Origin: Flavobacteriaceae bacterium
Lineage (GTDB): Bacteria > Bacteroidota > Bacteroidia > Flavobacteriales > Flavobacteriaceae
Direction: 5' to 3'
DNA length: 63,788 bases
Assembly (NCBI GenBank): GCA_004762155.1
Contig: SIHP01000017.1
Span: forward strand, 1 to 63,788
Below the pieces are notes generated by a model. That model worked only from the letters and a program-made list of their open reading frames with translations, ran no database searches and was not told the origin of the DNA. Position 1 is the first letter of the stretch. Each line of letters starts with the position of its first letter. A program made the position numbers and the translations under genes. Of the stretch, positions 8,801-18,191 are shown one piece after another.

Positions 8801-9844
8801 TTGAAAAATAAATTTTTATCAAAAAAGATAACTAACTGGGAGTTTTGGCCAGCCTCAATGTTCTACATACCAAACCTACCTTATGCATTTTACTTAGCAA
8901 TTAGGGCTAAACATACTGCTTTTTTTACAGCAGCAAATCCGGCAATTAAAAGTTCTGGTAATGGAACTGAAAGTAAATTTGAAATAACAAAATTAATTCC
9001 TGAACAGTATAGACCAAAATCTATTCTTGTTAAACCAAACACTTCTTTTAGTGAGATTAAAAAAGAACTAAAAGAAAAAAACATAACTTTCCCCTTAATA
9101 GCAAAACCTGATATTGGCTTTAGAGGTTTATTAGTTAAAAAGGTTTATAAAGAAAAAGAACTTGCTTCCTATTTAAAAAACTATCCAATAGATATTATTA
9201 TTCAAGAATTTTTGAATCATAAAAATGAATGTGGTATTTTTTATCATAGAAATCCCGATTCTAAAAAAGGAAAAATCACCTCATTAACATTAAAAAACTT
9301 TACAACAGTTATAGGCGATGGAACTTCTACTCTAGAAGAATTAATAAAGAAACATGAAAGGGCTAATATTTATATAAACTTATTTAAAAAAAATCACGAA
9401 GAAAATATACTATCTATTCCTAAAAAAAATGAAGTAATAAAACTTACATCAATAGGTAATCATTCTATGGGGACTCAATTTATAGACGGTAATAAGCTTA
9501 TCTCCAAAAAACTAGAAGAAACATTTGATACTATAAGTAACAATATAGAAGGTTGGTATTATGGCCGTGTTGATATTAAATATGATGATTTTCCCTCTCT
9601 TGAAAATGGAAAAAACTTTAAAGTTTTAGAAATAAATGGTATATTAGCCGAGCCTACTCATATATATGATGGCGAAAACAACTACTTCAAAGCTCTAAAG
9701 GCTATTAGAACCCATTGGAAAATATTATATAATGTGGCTACAATAAACCACATTAAGTATAATATACCTTACAAGAGTTCTAGGAAATTTATTCATGAAA
9801 TGATCTTACTAAGAAATTATATTTCAAGTATAAAAAAAATGTAA
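8801..9844 (+). CDS. ATP-grasp domain protein (D-Ala-D-Ala ligase-like)
   Basis: A 347-residue protein with an ATP-grasp fold: a Lys-containing ATP-binding strand (FPLIAKPDIGFRG, about residues 97-109), the hinge IIIQEFL, and a C-terminal acidic Mg-binding part (WYYGRVDIKYDD and FKVLEINGILAEP). Such enzymes ligate a carboxylate to an amine or similar nucleophile through an acyl phosphate; the substrate is unknown. The start appears to be TTG, one base after the previous stop (TAGTTG), and gives a sensible N-terminus; the next in-frame Met would remove conserved-looking residues. The place in the murQ operon suggests cell-wall related chemistry, but that is inference. Confidence 0.75.
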   Translation: MKNKFLSKKITNWEFWPASMFYIPNLPYAFYLAIRAKHTAFFTAANPAIKSSGNGTESKFEITKLIPEQYRPKSILVKPNTSFSEIKKELKEKNITFPLIAKPDIGFRGLLVKKVYKEKELASYLKNYPIDIIIQEFLNHKNECGIFYHRNPDSKKGKITSLTLKNFTTVIGDGTSTLEELIKKHERANIYINLFKKNHEENILSIPKKNEVIKLTSIGNHSMGTQFIDGNKLISKKLEETFDTISNNIEGWYYGRVDIKYDDFPSLENGKNFKVLEINGILAEPTHIYDGENNYFKALKAIRTHWKILYNVATINHIKYNIPYKSSRKFIHEMILLRNYISSIKKM

Positions 9845-9940
9845 TTAATTATATATAATGTGACTTTTTCTTTTTTGTGTGTCACAATAGTATAATATCT
9901 AAAAAAATATTAATTTAGCTTAAAATCCCCCAAGCAATAA

Positions 9941-10879
9941 ATGAAGAAATTAGTTTTTCTAACATATTTATTTTTAAGTACGCTAACTTACTCTCAAGTA
10001 AAAGTCGGAGATAATCCTTCTATTATTGATAGTAACTCTGTTCTTGAATTAGAAAGTAACGATAAAGTTCTAGTCATAACAAAAATGTCTACACTTATCA
10101 TGAATTCTATTCAACCCTTAAAAGGAGCATTAGTGTATAATACTGATCAAGATTGTATTTATACTTTCGATGGATCTGTATGGAGAAGTCTTTGTAATAA
10201 TGGTACATCAAATAATGTTACTACTTCTTCTCTTCCTCCAACGGTAAACAACTTAGGTGATTTTTGGATTAATGACTCAAATAATAACTCCGTTAGTATT
10301 TGGGATGGTGTTAGTTGGGTACCTATAGATGCTAATCCAAGAAAAGGTAGTGGACCTCCTACTACAATAACTGCACCAAATCCGATAGCTGGAGAAGTTT
10401 ATGTTGATGAAACTACAGGTGACATTTATGCATATGACGGTACAACCTGGGTTAATTCAAACACATCTATAAGTGCAAACAATGGTGTATTCTTAGATGT
10501 TGATAATACACTTCAATTAGGTGGAATTCTTATAAAACCTACAGTTATAGAAACAAGCGCCACTAACACTTTAGCTATAACAGGTTTACAAGACGGAGAT
10601 GTTACCCAAAACGAAGTCGTATTAGTTAACAACACTACTGGTGTTTTAACAAAAACAAATATTACAAATTTATTTCAAGAAGAAATAGCCATAATAACAG
10701 CAAACAGTGGTCAAGTTCAATTTAATCCTCCTTTATTAATAAGCGACTCTAAAAAAGTTAATGTTTATAGAAATGGAGTTAGAATTGATTTTACAATAGT
10801 GGATGATACTACAATTGAAATAGAACCGGAAGCTATATGCTATGATGGTGATCAAATAAGAATAGTTCAATTTTATTAA
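9941..10879 (+). CDS. secreted tail-fibre-like surface protein
   Basis: A 312-residue exported protein: signal peptide at residues 1-18 ending TYSQ, then small repeats of the type W-x-N-D/Y-V-D ... D-G-x-x-W around residues 105-130 and 150-175. These resemble modules in Bacteroidota proteins that look like phage tail fibres or collars. The last 40 residues (VNVYRNGVRIDF ... YDGDQIRIVQFY) match the C-terminus of the next gene (VYRNGVKLRF ... YNGDVIEIQYIK), so the two share a C-terminal module. First gene of a rightward array of related proteins. Function unknown; a surface or adhesin role is inference. Confidence 0.65.
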   Translation: MKKLVFLTYLFLSTLTYSQVKVGDNPSIIDSNSVLELESNDKVLVITKMSTLIMNSIQPLKGALVYNTDQDCIYTFDGSVWRSLCNNGTSNNVTTSSLPPTVNNLGDFWINDSNNNSVSIWDGVSWVPIDANPRKGSGPPTTITAPNPIAGEVYVDETTGDIYAYDGTTWVNSNTSISANNGVFLDVDNTLQLGGILIKPTVIETSATNTLAITGLQDGDVTQNEVVLVNNTTGVLTKTNITNLFQEEIAIITANSGQVQFNPPLLISDSKKVNVYRNGVRIDFTIVDDTTIEIEPEAICYDGDQIRIVQFY

Positions 10880-10922
10880 TATAAATATACAAACCCAATA
10901 ATAATTTAATACATCAATAATT

Positions 10923-11669
10923 ATGAAAACAAAAATTACAACAAAACTAAAGCTAGCCTTTTTTGGTATAGCATTTTTAGCAGCAGGAGCTGTTAATGCA
11001 CAAACAACAACTGGTGATATTGCACAACAAGCAAATGCTGGATTAAACACTTCAGGTACTGCTGTTAAGTTAGTAGACAACAAAGGTACAATTAAATACA
11101 TACAAGCTGTAAATGGTTTAACTTCTTTTACAAATACAACGCCTAATGGTGGTGTAATTACTACTTGGCAATTAGGTGGTACTTTAACGAGTGACACATA
11201 TATTACTGCTGCTTCAGATGGTAGTGCTGAATTTGCTTTAGATGGATTGGAGTTAGTAACGGATGCAACTACTGCTTCCACAGATGCTACTACGCGTTCT
11301 TCTAATGGTACTGGAACAGGTTTTACTGTTTTACTAAGAAATGAAGCTACTGGAGCGGTACAAAAAATGTTGCTTTCTGACTTATTACAAGTAGATGGAA
11401 TTAGATTAGAATATACACAAAGTGATGCAGGTGGTGGTACACCAGATGGTTCAGGAAATGCTACAGCAGATGTTGCTATTACAGTTACAGGATTACCTAC
11501 TTTAACAGCCTTAACTACAGCTGCTAAATTATTTGTTTACAGAAATGGCGTGAAATTAAGATTTGGTACCGATTTTGCTGTTGTAGCAGATACTGTTACA
11601 ATAACTTACAGTGCTGCGGAATTACCAATGTATAACGGTGATGTTATTGAAATTCAATACATTAAATAA
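10923..11669 (+). CDS. secreted low-complexity surface protein
   Basis: A 248-residue protein with a signal peptide (cleavage after about residue 26, AVNAQ), rich in Thr, Ala and Gly. It shares a DNKGTI motif near residues 50-56 with the next two genes and the VYRNGVKLRF ... GDVIEIQY C-terminal module with the previous one. These shared modules in different combinations mark it as part of a shuffled paralogous array. The next gene starts 6 nt after its stop. A long reading frame on the opposite strand (10736-11281) is a shadow. Function unknown. Confidence 0.65.
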   Translation: MKTKITTKLKLAFFGIAFLAAGAVNAQTTTGDIAQQANAGLNTSGTAVKLVDNKGTIKYIQAVNGLTSFTNTTPNGGVITTWQLGGTLTSDTYITAASDGSAEFALDGLELVTDATTASTDATTRSSNGTGTGFTVLLRNEATGAVQKMLLSDLLQVDGIRLEYTQSDAGGGTPDGSGNATADVAITVTGLPTLTALTTAAKLFVYRNGVKLRFGTDFAVVADTVTITYSAAELPMYNGDVIEIQYIK

Positions 11670-11675
11670 TATTTA

Positions 11676-13091
11676 ATGTACAAGCACAGTAGATGCATAT
11701 TAAAATTATTTTTAACAACTTTTGCGCTGGTTTTAAGCTTAAAAACCAGTGCACAAGAAGTTGATGTTGTTGACAATAAAGGAACCATAGTTCAGGTTAA
11801 TAATAATAATGTTACTACAAGTGCTACAGCTCCTACAGGTCCTGTAGAAAATGATATTTGGTTTGATACAAGTACAACACCTAATGAAATAAAAATTTAT
11901 GATGGTATTACTTGGTTAGATTTAGATGGACATAGAGGTACTACTGGTTCTGTCTTTTTTGCTGATGCAACAAATGGGTCTCCTACAGAAGATAACGATA
12001 AATTATTCTTTGATGATACTAATGACTATTTAGGTATAGGAACAGATAGCCCCACTGCTCCACTGCACATAAGTGCACCAGGCACAACAGATGCTATTGG
12101 TACTCTAAGAATAGAAGGTAATGAACCCGATATTGTCTTTGATGATACAGACGGTGGTTTTAATACGTTTACATTTAGAAACGCTGGTGTAAATAAGGCA
12201 GCAATAGGAAGAGCTAGTAACGATAATTTTTATATAACCATAAACAACACTGGTTGGGATGATGATGCTTTTGTTATTAAAAACTCAAATAGTTTTGTTG
12301 GTATAAGTGTAGCGGATCCAAATTCAACATTACAAATCAACGGATCTGTTTCTAAATCTATTTTCACAACTATTGGTGGTACTACATTAACTGAAAACAA
12401 TCATACGGTTATTCTAGGTGGAAATCATAATATTGGTTTACCAGCTGCTAATACTTGTCAAGGAAGAATTTATGTAATAAAAAATAATACAACAAATACT
12501 CCAGTAATAGACTCATATTTAGATGAAACAGATACCGCTCAAACAACCATTCCAGCAGAAAACATTTTATGGTTGCAAAGTAATGGAACTGAATGGGAAC
12601 AAATAAATAGTAGCAGCACTGCTGCTGCATCAAGTACTTTTAGAGTATTTGAGGCTTATGACAATGCAGGAGGTATTGCAGCAAATGAAACAGCTAATAC
12701 TTATAATGTTTTAAATCTAGATACAGAACGAACAAATATTGGTGGGTTTACATTAGCTGCCGATGTAATTACAATACCAGAAGATGGTGTTTATGAAGTT
12801 GGATATACTGTAACATTTTTAGCTAACTCTAACAATGCTAATAGTACAGTTGAAACGATACTATTTTTAGATTCAGGAGCAGGTGCAGCAGAAGTAGACG
12901 GCTCATCAACTTATATATCGCTCGATAATGGCGGTGGAACTCCTGATATTTATTCTTCTTCAAAATCATTAATAATTTCATTAATTACCGGTGATGAATT
13001 ATTAATAGCTTCCAATAGAACAAACTCCACAAACGGAACCGCAGATACAGTTGCTGATGGGACTAATATTACTATTAAAAAATTAGACTAA
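11676..13091 (+). CDS. secreted protein with C1q/TNF-like C-terminal domain
   Basis: A 471-residue exported protein. After the signal peptide it has the array motif VVDNKGTIVQVNNNNVT, then the module GPVENDIWFDTSTTP with IKIYDG-W-LDLDGHRG, a tail-fibre-like middle part (LGIGTDSPTAPLHIS and LQINGSVSKS), and a C-terminal domain of about 145 residues. That domain has the look of a C1q/TNF jelly-roll: FRVFEAYDNAGGIA, then IPEDGVYEVGYTVTFL, ending ITIKKLD. C1q-like heads are trimeric binding domains, so a surface binding role is plausible. Its 11838-11907 segment is identical to part of the next gene. Confidence 0.65.
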   Translation: MYKHSRCILKLFLTTFALVLSLKTSAQEVDVVDNKGTIVQVNNNNVTTSATAPTGPVENDIWFDTSTTPNEIKIYDGITWLDLDGHRGTTGSVFFADATNGSPTEDNDKLFFDDTNDYLGIGTDSPTAPLHISAPGTTDAIGTLRIEGNEPDIVFDDTDGGFNTFTFRNAGVNKAAIGRASNDNFYITINNTGWDDDAFVIKNSNSFVGISVADPNSTLQINGSVSKSIFTTIGGTTLTENNHTVILGGNHNIGLPAANTCQGRIYVIKNNTTNTPVIDSYLDETDTAQTTIPAENILWLQSNGTEWEQINSSSTAAASSTFRVFEAYDNAGGIAANETANTYNVLNLDTERTNIGGFTLAADVITIPEDGVYEVGYTVTFLANSNNANSTVETILFLDSGAGAAEVDGSSTYISLDNGGGTPDIYSSSKSLIISLITGDELLIASNRTNSTNGTADTVADGTNITIKKLD

Positions 13092-13323
13092 TTATTTAAT
13101 GTCTTAGTCAAAAAAAATTCTTTATGAAATTTGTGTAGCTTTATGTAAATAATTAAATATAATAACCATTTAAAAGGTTTATTGGTTAAATTAGCTTATA
13201 GTCTAGAAAACCTAAAAAAATATTCAAAAACGAGATGAATAATCATTTTAGCATTACATTTTTTTTTCTATTAATGAACTTTTTCTTATAGAAATAAATT
13301 TCTTAAAAAATACAATTATAATC

Positions 13324-14367
13324 ATGTTAAAAAAAATAGAGCTTTCCTTTCTGTTTTTATTAAACACTCTTTTTTTCTTCTTCATTTCTAATGCAAAAGC
13401 TCAAGAAATAAGAATTATAGATAATAAGGGTACTATTAATAATGTTAGAAATAACAATGTTACTGTAAGTGCTATAGCTCCTATTGGTCCTGTAGAAAAT
13501 GATATTTGGTTTGATACAAGTACAACACCTAATGAAATAAAAATTTATGATGGTACAACTTGGTTAGATATAGATGGGCATAGAGGTATAGAAGGTGGTA
13601 TCTTTTTTGCAGATGATAATGATGGAGCACCAATAGAAGACGAAGCACAATTTTACTGGGATGATAGTAACGATCGTTTATATGTAGGTAATCTTTCTCG
13701 TATAACAAATACAAATAAATTAAATGTAGGTGGGACTACAAGAACATCTGGACTTAATAATTCAGATGGAACTGAAACACAACCTTCTTATAGATTTTCA
13801 GATGATTCTGATACTGGTATGTATTCTTCTGACACCAATGAACTATCTTTCTCTACAGCTGGTAATAATGCTCTAACTATAACTGATGATCAGAATATTA
13901 CAATACACTCATTAGATACAGGTGATGAAACCGATCAACTTGTAGTTGCTGGAACAGACGGAGTTTTAAAAAAAGTAGAACTAAGTGCAATCGTTCCAAC
14001 TATTTATGCTGCTGGTAAAGTAAATGCAGATGGAACAACTACTGCTGCTTCAATTTACAATGCCTCTGTAACAAAATTAACAACCAATAACCCAAATGGA
14101 ACTGGAACAGGTGGAACTGAAGGTGATTACCTTATTACTTTTGATACTGCTTTACCTGATGCTAACTATATCATACAGCTAACTATTCTCGATTGTGGTG
14201 GAGATTGTCCAGGTAACACTGGAACAGACTATGATGACCCAGGAATAACTTATTACAGCCAAGATGAATTTGGTTTCTCTGTAAATATTGGAGATAGTGA
14301 CAATGGTGGTAACGAAAAAGATGATATCGATCTTGATTTTATGTTTACCGTTATTATTTTACCATAA
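13324..14367 (+). CDS. secreted tail-fibre-like surface protein
   Basis: A 347-residue paralogue of the preceding gene over its N-terminal 100 residues: signal peptide ending KAQ, IDNKGTINNVRNNNVT, GPVENDIWFDTSTTP and LDIDGHRG. The middle part (YRFSDDSDTGMYSSDTNELS, then AGNNALTI) is typical of phage tail-fibre-like proteins, where such segments form a beta-helix. The last 120 residues form a separate domain with a Cys pair (DCGGDC) of unknown type. The 232-nt spacer upstream holds nothing recognisable. Likely surface exposed; no catalytic motif seen. Confidence 0.65.
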   Translation: MLKKIELSFLFLLNTLFFFFISNAKAQEIRIIDNKGTINNVRNNNVTVSAIAPIGPVENDIWFDTSTTPNEIKIYDGTTWLDIDGHRGIEGGIFFADDNDGAPIEDEAQFYWDDSNDRLYVGNLSRITNTNKLNVGGTTRTSGLNNSDGTETQPSYRFSDDSDTGMYSSDTNELSFSTAGNNALTITDDQNITIHSLDTGDETDQLVVAGTDGVLKKVELSAIVPTIYAAGKVNADGTTTAASIYNASVTKLTTNNPNGTGTGGTEGDYLITFDTALPDANYIIQLTILDCGGDCPGNTGTDYDDPGITYYSQDEFGFSVNIGDSDNGGNEKDDIDLDFMFTVIILP

Positions 14368-14399
14368 CATTACCTGAAAGCTGTAAAAATGTATATTTC

Positions 14400-14413
14400 A
14401 AAAAAAAAAAAAA
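14400..14413 (+). repeat. A14 homopolymer before a start codon
   Basis: Fourteen consecutive A residues end at the first base of the ATG at 14413. An alternative in-frame ATG (14389) would place the run inside the coding region, where length changes would shift the frame. This is a possible slippage tract. Confidence 0.6.
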
Positions 14414-15144
14414 TGAGACTGATTGTTTTAACACTAATGTTTTTTACCATATTAAGTTATGCGCAAATAGATAATAACTCTTTAATAGTTACACCTAGTG
14501 CAACTACAACCGAATTGGATGCAATAACTACTCCTTTACCAAAATTAGGAAGTATTGCGTTTGATACTACAAAAGACAGACTAGTTGAATATACAACTGA
14601 TGGATGGAAAGAGATATTAACACAGAGTAATGTTTATGTTGGGTCTTTTATTATTAATGCCCCAACAGGAACAGTTGATACTTCTTTCGATGTTGAAGTT
14701 AATGGTATCCCTTTTAAACCTTCACAAGTAACTTTTGTTACTCATGTAAATGTTGAAACATTAACTGTTGATGATACTAGCTCTGATGGACTTAATAGTG
14801 CTACTTTACAAAATGCTTTTGGAACTTGTAATGGTTTTGCAAGACAAGAAACTTCTGGTATTGTTCAATCTACAATTTATATAGGTGGTAGTGGTTCTTC
14901 TATTAATGGAATTTCTAGATATTCTTCAGGAATACAATGTTTTGGTTTGCGTTATAGTAATCAAAACGGTGAAGACATGGGAAAAATTACTGGAGATCTT
15001 TCTGAATTTGGAGCGATTGACGTAGAAGGATATAATGGATTTACTATAAATGTTAGTTATTCACTTGGTGTCTCTGGAAATGTAAATAGAGATAATGACA
15101 TAATGGATGAAAGTTTAGTTGTTCTATATACTGCTTACAGATAA
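14413..15144 (+). CDS. secreted protein of the tail-fibre-like array
   Basis: A 243-residue exported protein. ATG 14413 gives a clean signal peptide (MRLIVLTLMFFTILSYAQ); an in-frame ATG at 14389 would add MYISKKKK. Residues 20-65 (PLPKLGSIAFDTTKDRLVEY, then TTDGWKEI) match the short module seen in neighbouring members and in the broken gene that follows. The remaining 175 residues are probably a beta-sandwich domain ending ESLVVLYTAYR, with no recognised motif. The tract of 14 A residues before the start is noted separately. Function unknown. Confidence 0.6.
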   Translation: MRLIVLTLMFFTILSYAQIDNNSLIVTPSATTTELDAITTPLPKLGSIAFDTTKDRLVEYTTDGWKEILTQSNVYVGSFIINAPTGTVDTSFDVEVNGIPFKPSQVTFVTHVNVETLTVDDTSSDGLNSATLQNAFGTCNGFARQETSGIVQSTIYIGGSGSSINGISRYSSGIQCFGLRYSNQNGEDMGKITGDLSEFGAIDVEGYNGFTINVSYSLGVSGNVNRDNDIMDESLVVLYTAYR

Positions 15145-15153
15145 ACATCCGAT

Positions 15154-15636
15154 TATGAAAATATCATTAACAATTATAATCTTTAGCTTTGTGTGTGCTG
15201 CTTCATGTTATGCTCAGATAGATACACAAGCTTTGTTTAAATCACCTATACTAACTAATTCAGAGATAAATGCTCCTACTACTACTTCAGATGAAGGTAC
15301 ACTTATTTATAGTTCAGATACTAAACGTGTATATCAATTCGATTTACTAATTGGTTAGAAATAGTTGTAGAAACCGGTATTAAAGAAATTACTGTTGATT
15401 ATACAATAACAGGATAATAGTTATTCAATAAATGCAAATAGTGCTACTGATATTAATGTTACTATTCAATCTGGTTTATATATTAGTTTAAGATAACTGT
15501 TTATCAAAAAGGAATTGGAAAAATCACTTTTATTGGAAGTGGAACAACTATCAAAAATAGATTATCTAGATTTAAAACTGCTGGATTAGATGCTGGTACT
15601 GATTTATATCATATAACAGGAGATTTAAGGTTATGA
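15154..15636 (+). pseudogene. decayed paralogue of the preceding secreted protein
   Basis: The reading frame starts well at ATG 15154 with a signal peptide (MKISLTIIIFSFVCAASCYA) and the same QIDTQALF... module as the gene before it, but hits a stop at 15358. Coding continues in other frames: WLEIVVETGIKEITVDYTIT, then NSYSINANSATDINVTIQSG, then TVYQKGIGKITFIGSGTTIK up to a TGA at 15634-15636. At least three frame changes are needed, so this is a real pseudogene and not one sequencing error. The last piece resembles a phage-tail-like beta-helix end. Confidence 0.75.
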
Positions 15637-16579
15637 TAAAAAAACTTATACTCTTATTCTTATTCAATATTTTTACTACTCTAGGACAAACTGATAATTA
15701 TAAATTACTTCTCGTACTTCAACCACAACATATACTTGACGATAATAAAGAAGATATTAGCTTTGCTTTTGGTATGCGAATTCTAGATTCTGACTATAAT
15801 GGTCCTTTAATACGATTAAGAAAAAATAGTGACACTAATGCCGATGCTCAAGATTTTTATCATGGAGATAATGATATTGTTGATATTAATGCAATAGACG
15901 CACATGCAGGTAGTGAAACACTTTTTGTAGTTACATGGTATGACCAAAGCGGCAGTAATAATGATTCTAGTCAAACAGATACAAACAGACAGCCTAACTT
16001 TGTATCCAATACAACACTTCCTTATTTTGTTGGAGATGGAACTAATGATGTATTAATAGTAGGTACAAGTATTCAAACACTTACTGAAAATGGTAAAAAT
16101 GGATCTGTTTTTGGTGTATTTTTTGCAACTGATAGAGCAGATACAGTATCTGGAACAGCTAGTGGAAGAAATCGCTGGATGTCTCATATCAACTGGAATG
16201 GTAAACGTACTTATTTTGCCCCTGGAAGTTGTTGTCAAAACCCTGGAAGATGGTTTACAAATGATGTTGCTCCCGCTGGTAGTCTTAATAATTGGGATCA
16301 ATATAGTTTTGTTCGAAGAGATGTCCCATTAGATGCAACTACAGATAGACGCATTTTAAAATTAGGAGGCGTTGTAAAAAGAGATCTTGATTATAATGAT
16401 GCTTTCGTTGTACATTAACTTTTAATATGGGTATTTGTGCCAATATTACCAGTGCTACAAATACTTCTGGTGGACATAGTAATACAAGAATAAATGAAAT
16501 GATTATGTATGCCCAAGGTAAAGATTATACTTTTATAAATACAATAGAAGAAAATCAGCTAAACTTTTGGAATCTTTAA
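15633..16579 (+). pseudogene. frameshifted secreted protein with arabinofuranosidase-like domain
   Basis: The intact part (15633-16418, 261 residues) begins with a signal peptide and overlaps the previous pseudogene by 4 nt. It contains a stretch resembling the alpha-L-arabinofuranosidase B catalytic-like domain: AFGMRILDSDYNGPLIRLRK, then TLFVVTWYDQSGSNN and LPYFVGDGTNDVL. Such domains occur in Bacteroidota surface proteins and need not be active. After the TAA at 16418 the sequence continues in another frame with TFNMGICANITSATNTSGGH and NEMIMYAQGKDYTFINT, ending at 16579. One indel near 16400-16420 therefore removes the last 50 or so residues. Confidence 0.65.
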
Positions 16580-17048
16580 ACTAAACATCTTAAACTTTAT
16601 TCTTTTTTCTTATAAATATTATACCAGAAAAACTACTCGCAGTTAATTATATTACTGAAATTATTTTATAAAATAAGTACTTAAATAAATGTAGGTAAAA
16701 TAATTCTTATGCTTTTAACTCCATACAAAACTTGTGACTTTTTAAAAATAATTGTGTCTTAATTATAGGGCAGAAACATATCTTTAATTAAAAGAAAAAA
16801 TAAGTAAGTTAAATAAGAGTTATGCGTGCTTTTTTTATTTTATTAACATATGATAATTAATAAACAGTAAAAAAAATGTATAATTGTACTAGATATACCA
16901 CATCCCTTATCCCTTGGTGTATTTCAAACTTTAACTTTACTATATATACCAATATTATAGGTGTTAATACTATCTATAATAAGAGTGTTATTTTATTATT
17001 TAATGCTAAAGAACAAAAGTAAGTTAACATTTTGCCTTTTTATCCCTT
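16580..17048. other. intergenic region, no gene seen
   Basis: 469 nt of AT-rich sequence between the broken array gene and the T9SS type B protein. It has several TATCCCTT repeats (near 16909-16917 and 17041) and a 48-codon reading frame at 16876-17022 that I do not believe. No promoter matching the consensus exactly was found. Confidence 0.4.
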
Positions 17049-18185
17049 ATGAGAAATTACATATTATTATCCCTATTCCTACCATTTATTGGTATTTGCC
17101 AGAACGCATTTCAAAATTTTGGTAATATTCAAATGCATGATGAAGCATCTATTGGTTTTCATACAAACCTTGTTAATGATGGCGATTTTGATGAAAACCT
17201 TGGCTTTACAGGTTTTTATAATGAAGATGAAACTCTAACAGTATCTGGTAATAACGAAGCCATATTTAATAATGTTGAAATTGATGTTATTGAGAATTTA
17301 GAATTATATACATCACTAGGAGTTTCATCTGAATTGCTTTTTTTGAGTGGTAAAGTAGTAACACCTAGAGAAGACTTAAATATATCTTTAAACTTCATAA
17401 ATCATGATTTGTATGCTGGTGAGGATGATATGAGTTATATAGATGGTTATGCAACTACAACAGGTAATTCTCTATTTACTTTTCCTATTGGAGACGACGA
17501 AAGATTAAGACCAATGATTACTCCAAACCAAACTGAGACAAGGTTATTTCAAGGTGCATATTTTTATGAAGATCCTAATACACCTGACACTTTTTCAGAT
17601 AGTTTTACCACAACAAGTAAACATTTTGCTATAGAAAATGTAAGTACTTATGAGTTTTGGGACTTAAATGGTAATACAGATACACAAATTACTTTAACTT
17701 GGGATAACCTTAGTAATATAAATTCTATAGCTAAAAAATTAGAGTTTTTAGTTGTTGTTGGTTGGAACATTTCTACCAGTCAATGGGAAAACCTTGGTAG
17801 TACAAATATTACTGGAAATTCATCAGAAGGCACAATAACATCAAGAGAATTCTTACCTAATCAATATGAAGTTATTACTATAGGTTCACTTGGATCTTCA
17901 GATAATAACTTCTTAATATCTCCAAATAATGATGATGTAAATGATGCGTTAGTTTTTGAAGAATTAAAAGATTTTCCTGTAAGTAAACTTGTTATTTTTA
18001 ATAGATGGGGAAACATAGTGTTTTCTAGAGAAAATTATCAAAATGATTTTAAAGGAATTTCTGAAGGTAGGGCTACTATAAATAAAGATAATAGTCTTCC
18101 TGTAGGTACTTACTTTTACGAGTTAAAATACGGAAAAACTGATCTTACACTTTCCAAAAAAGGTTGGGTATATATTAATAGATAA
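17049..18185 (+). CDS. T9SS type B sorting domain protein
   Basis: A 378-residue exported protein. The signal peptide (residues 1-18, ending GICQ) is followed by a 270-residue beta-rich region. The C-terminal 90 residues are the gliding-motility-associated (CHU_C) type B sorting domain, with NFLISPNNDDVNDALVFEEL, VSKLVIFNRWGNIVFSRENY and GTYFYELKYG. This signal directs export across the outer membrane by the type IX system. Last intact gene of the surface-protein array and the only one with a recognisable T9SS signal. Its role may be attachment or scaffolding; no enzymatic motif seen. Confidence 0.8.
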   Translation: MRNYILLSLFLPFIGICQNAFQNFGNIQMHDEASIGFHTNLVNDGDFDENLGFTGFYNEDETLTVSGNNEAIFNNVEIDVIENLELYTSLGVSSELLFLSGKVVTPREDLNISLNFINHDLYAGEDDMSYIDGYATTTGNSLFTFPIGDDERLRPMITPNQTETRLFQGAYFYEDPNTPDTFSDSFTTTSKHFAIENVSTYEFWDLNGNTDTQITLTWDNLSNINSIAKKLEFLVVVGWNISTSQWENLGSTNITGNSSEGTITSREFLPNQYEVITIGSLGSSDNNFLISPNNDDVNDALVFEELKDFPVSKLVIFNRWGNIVFSRENYQNDFKGISEGRATINKDNSLPVGTYFYELKYGKTDLTLSKKGWVYINR

Positions 18186-18191
18186 ATATAT

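Noticed and set aside
10736..11281. 181-codon frame on the minus strand
   Set aside because: It lies antisense to two good genes, has no signature and mirrors their low-complexity Thr/Ala codons.
9941..16579. Prophage or phage-tail island
   Set aside because: Although several proteins resemble phage tail fibres, each has a signal peptide and there is no terminase, portal, capsid, lysis or integrase gene nearby. A surface-protein array explains it better.
16876..17022. 48-codon frame in the 16.6-17.0 kb spacer
   Set aside because: Composition and codon use are random for AT-rich DNA, with no motif and no promoter at the right place.
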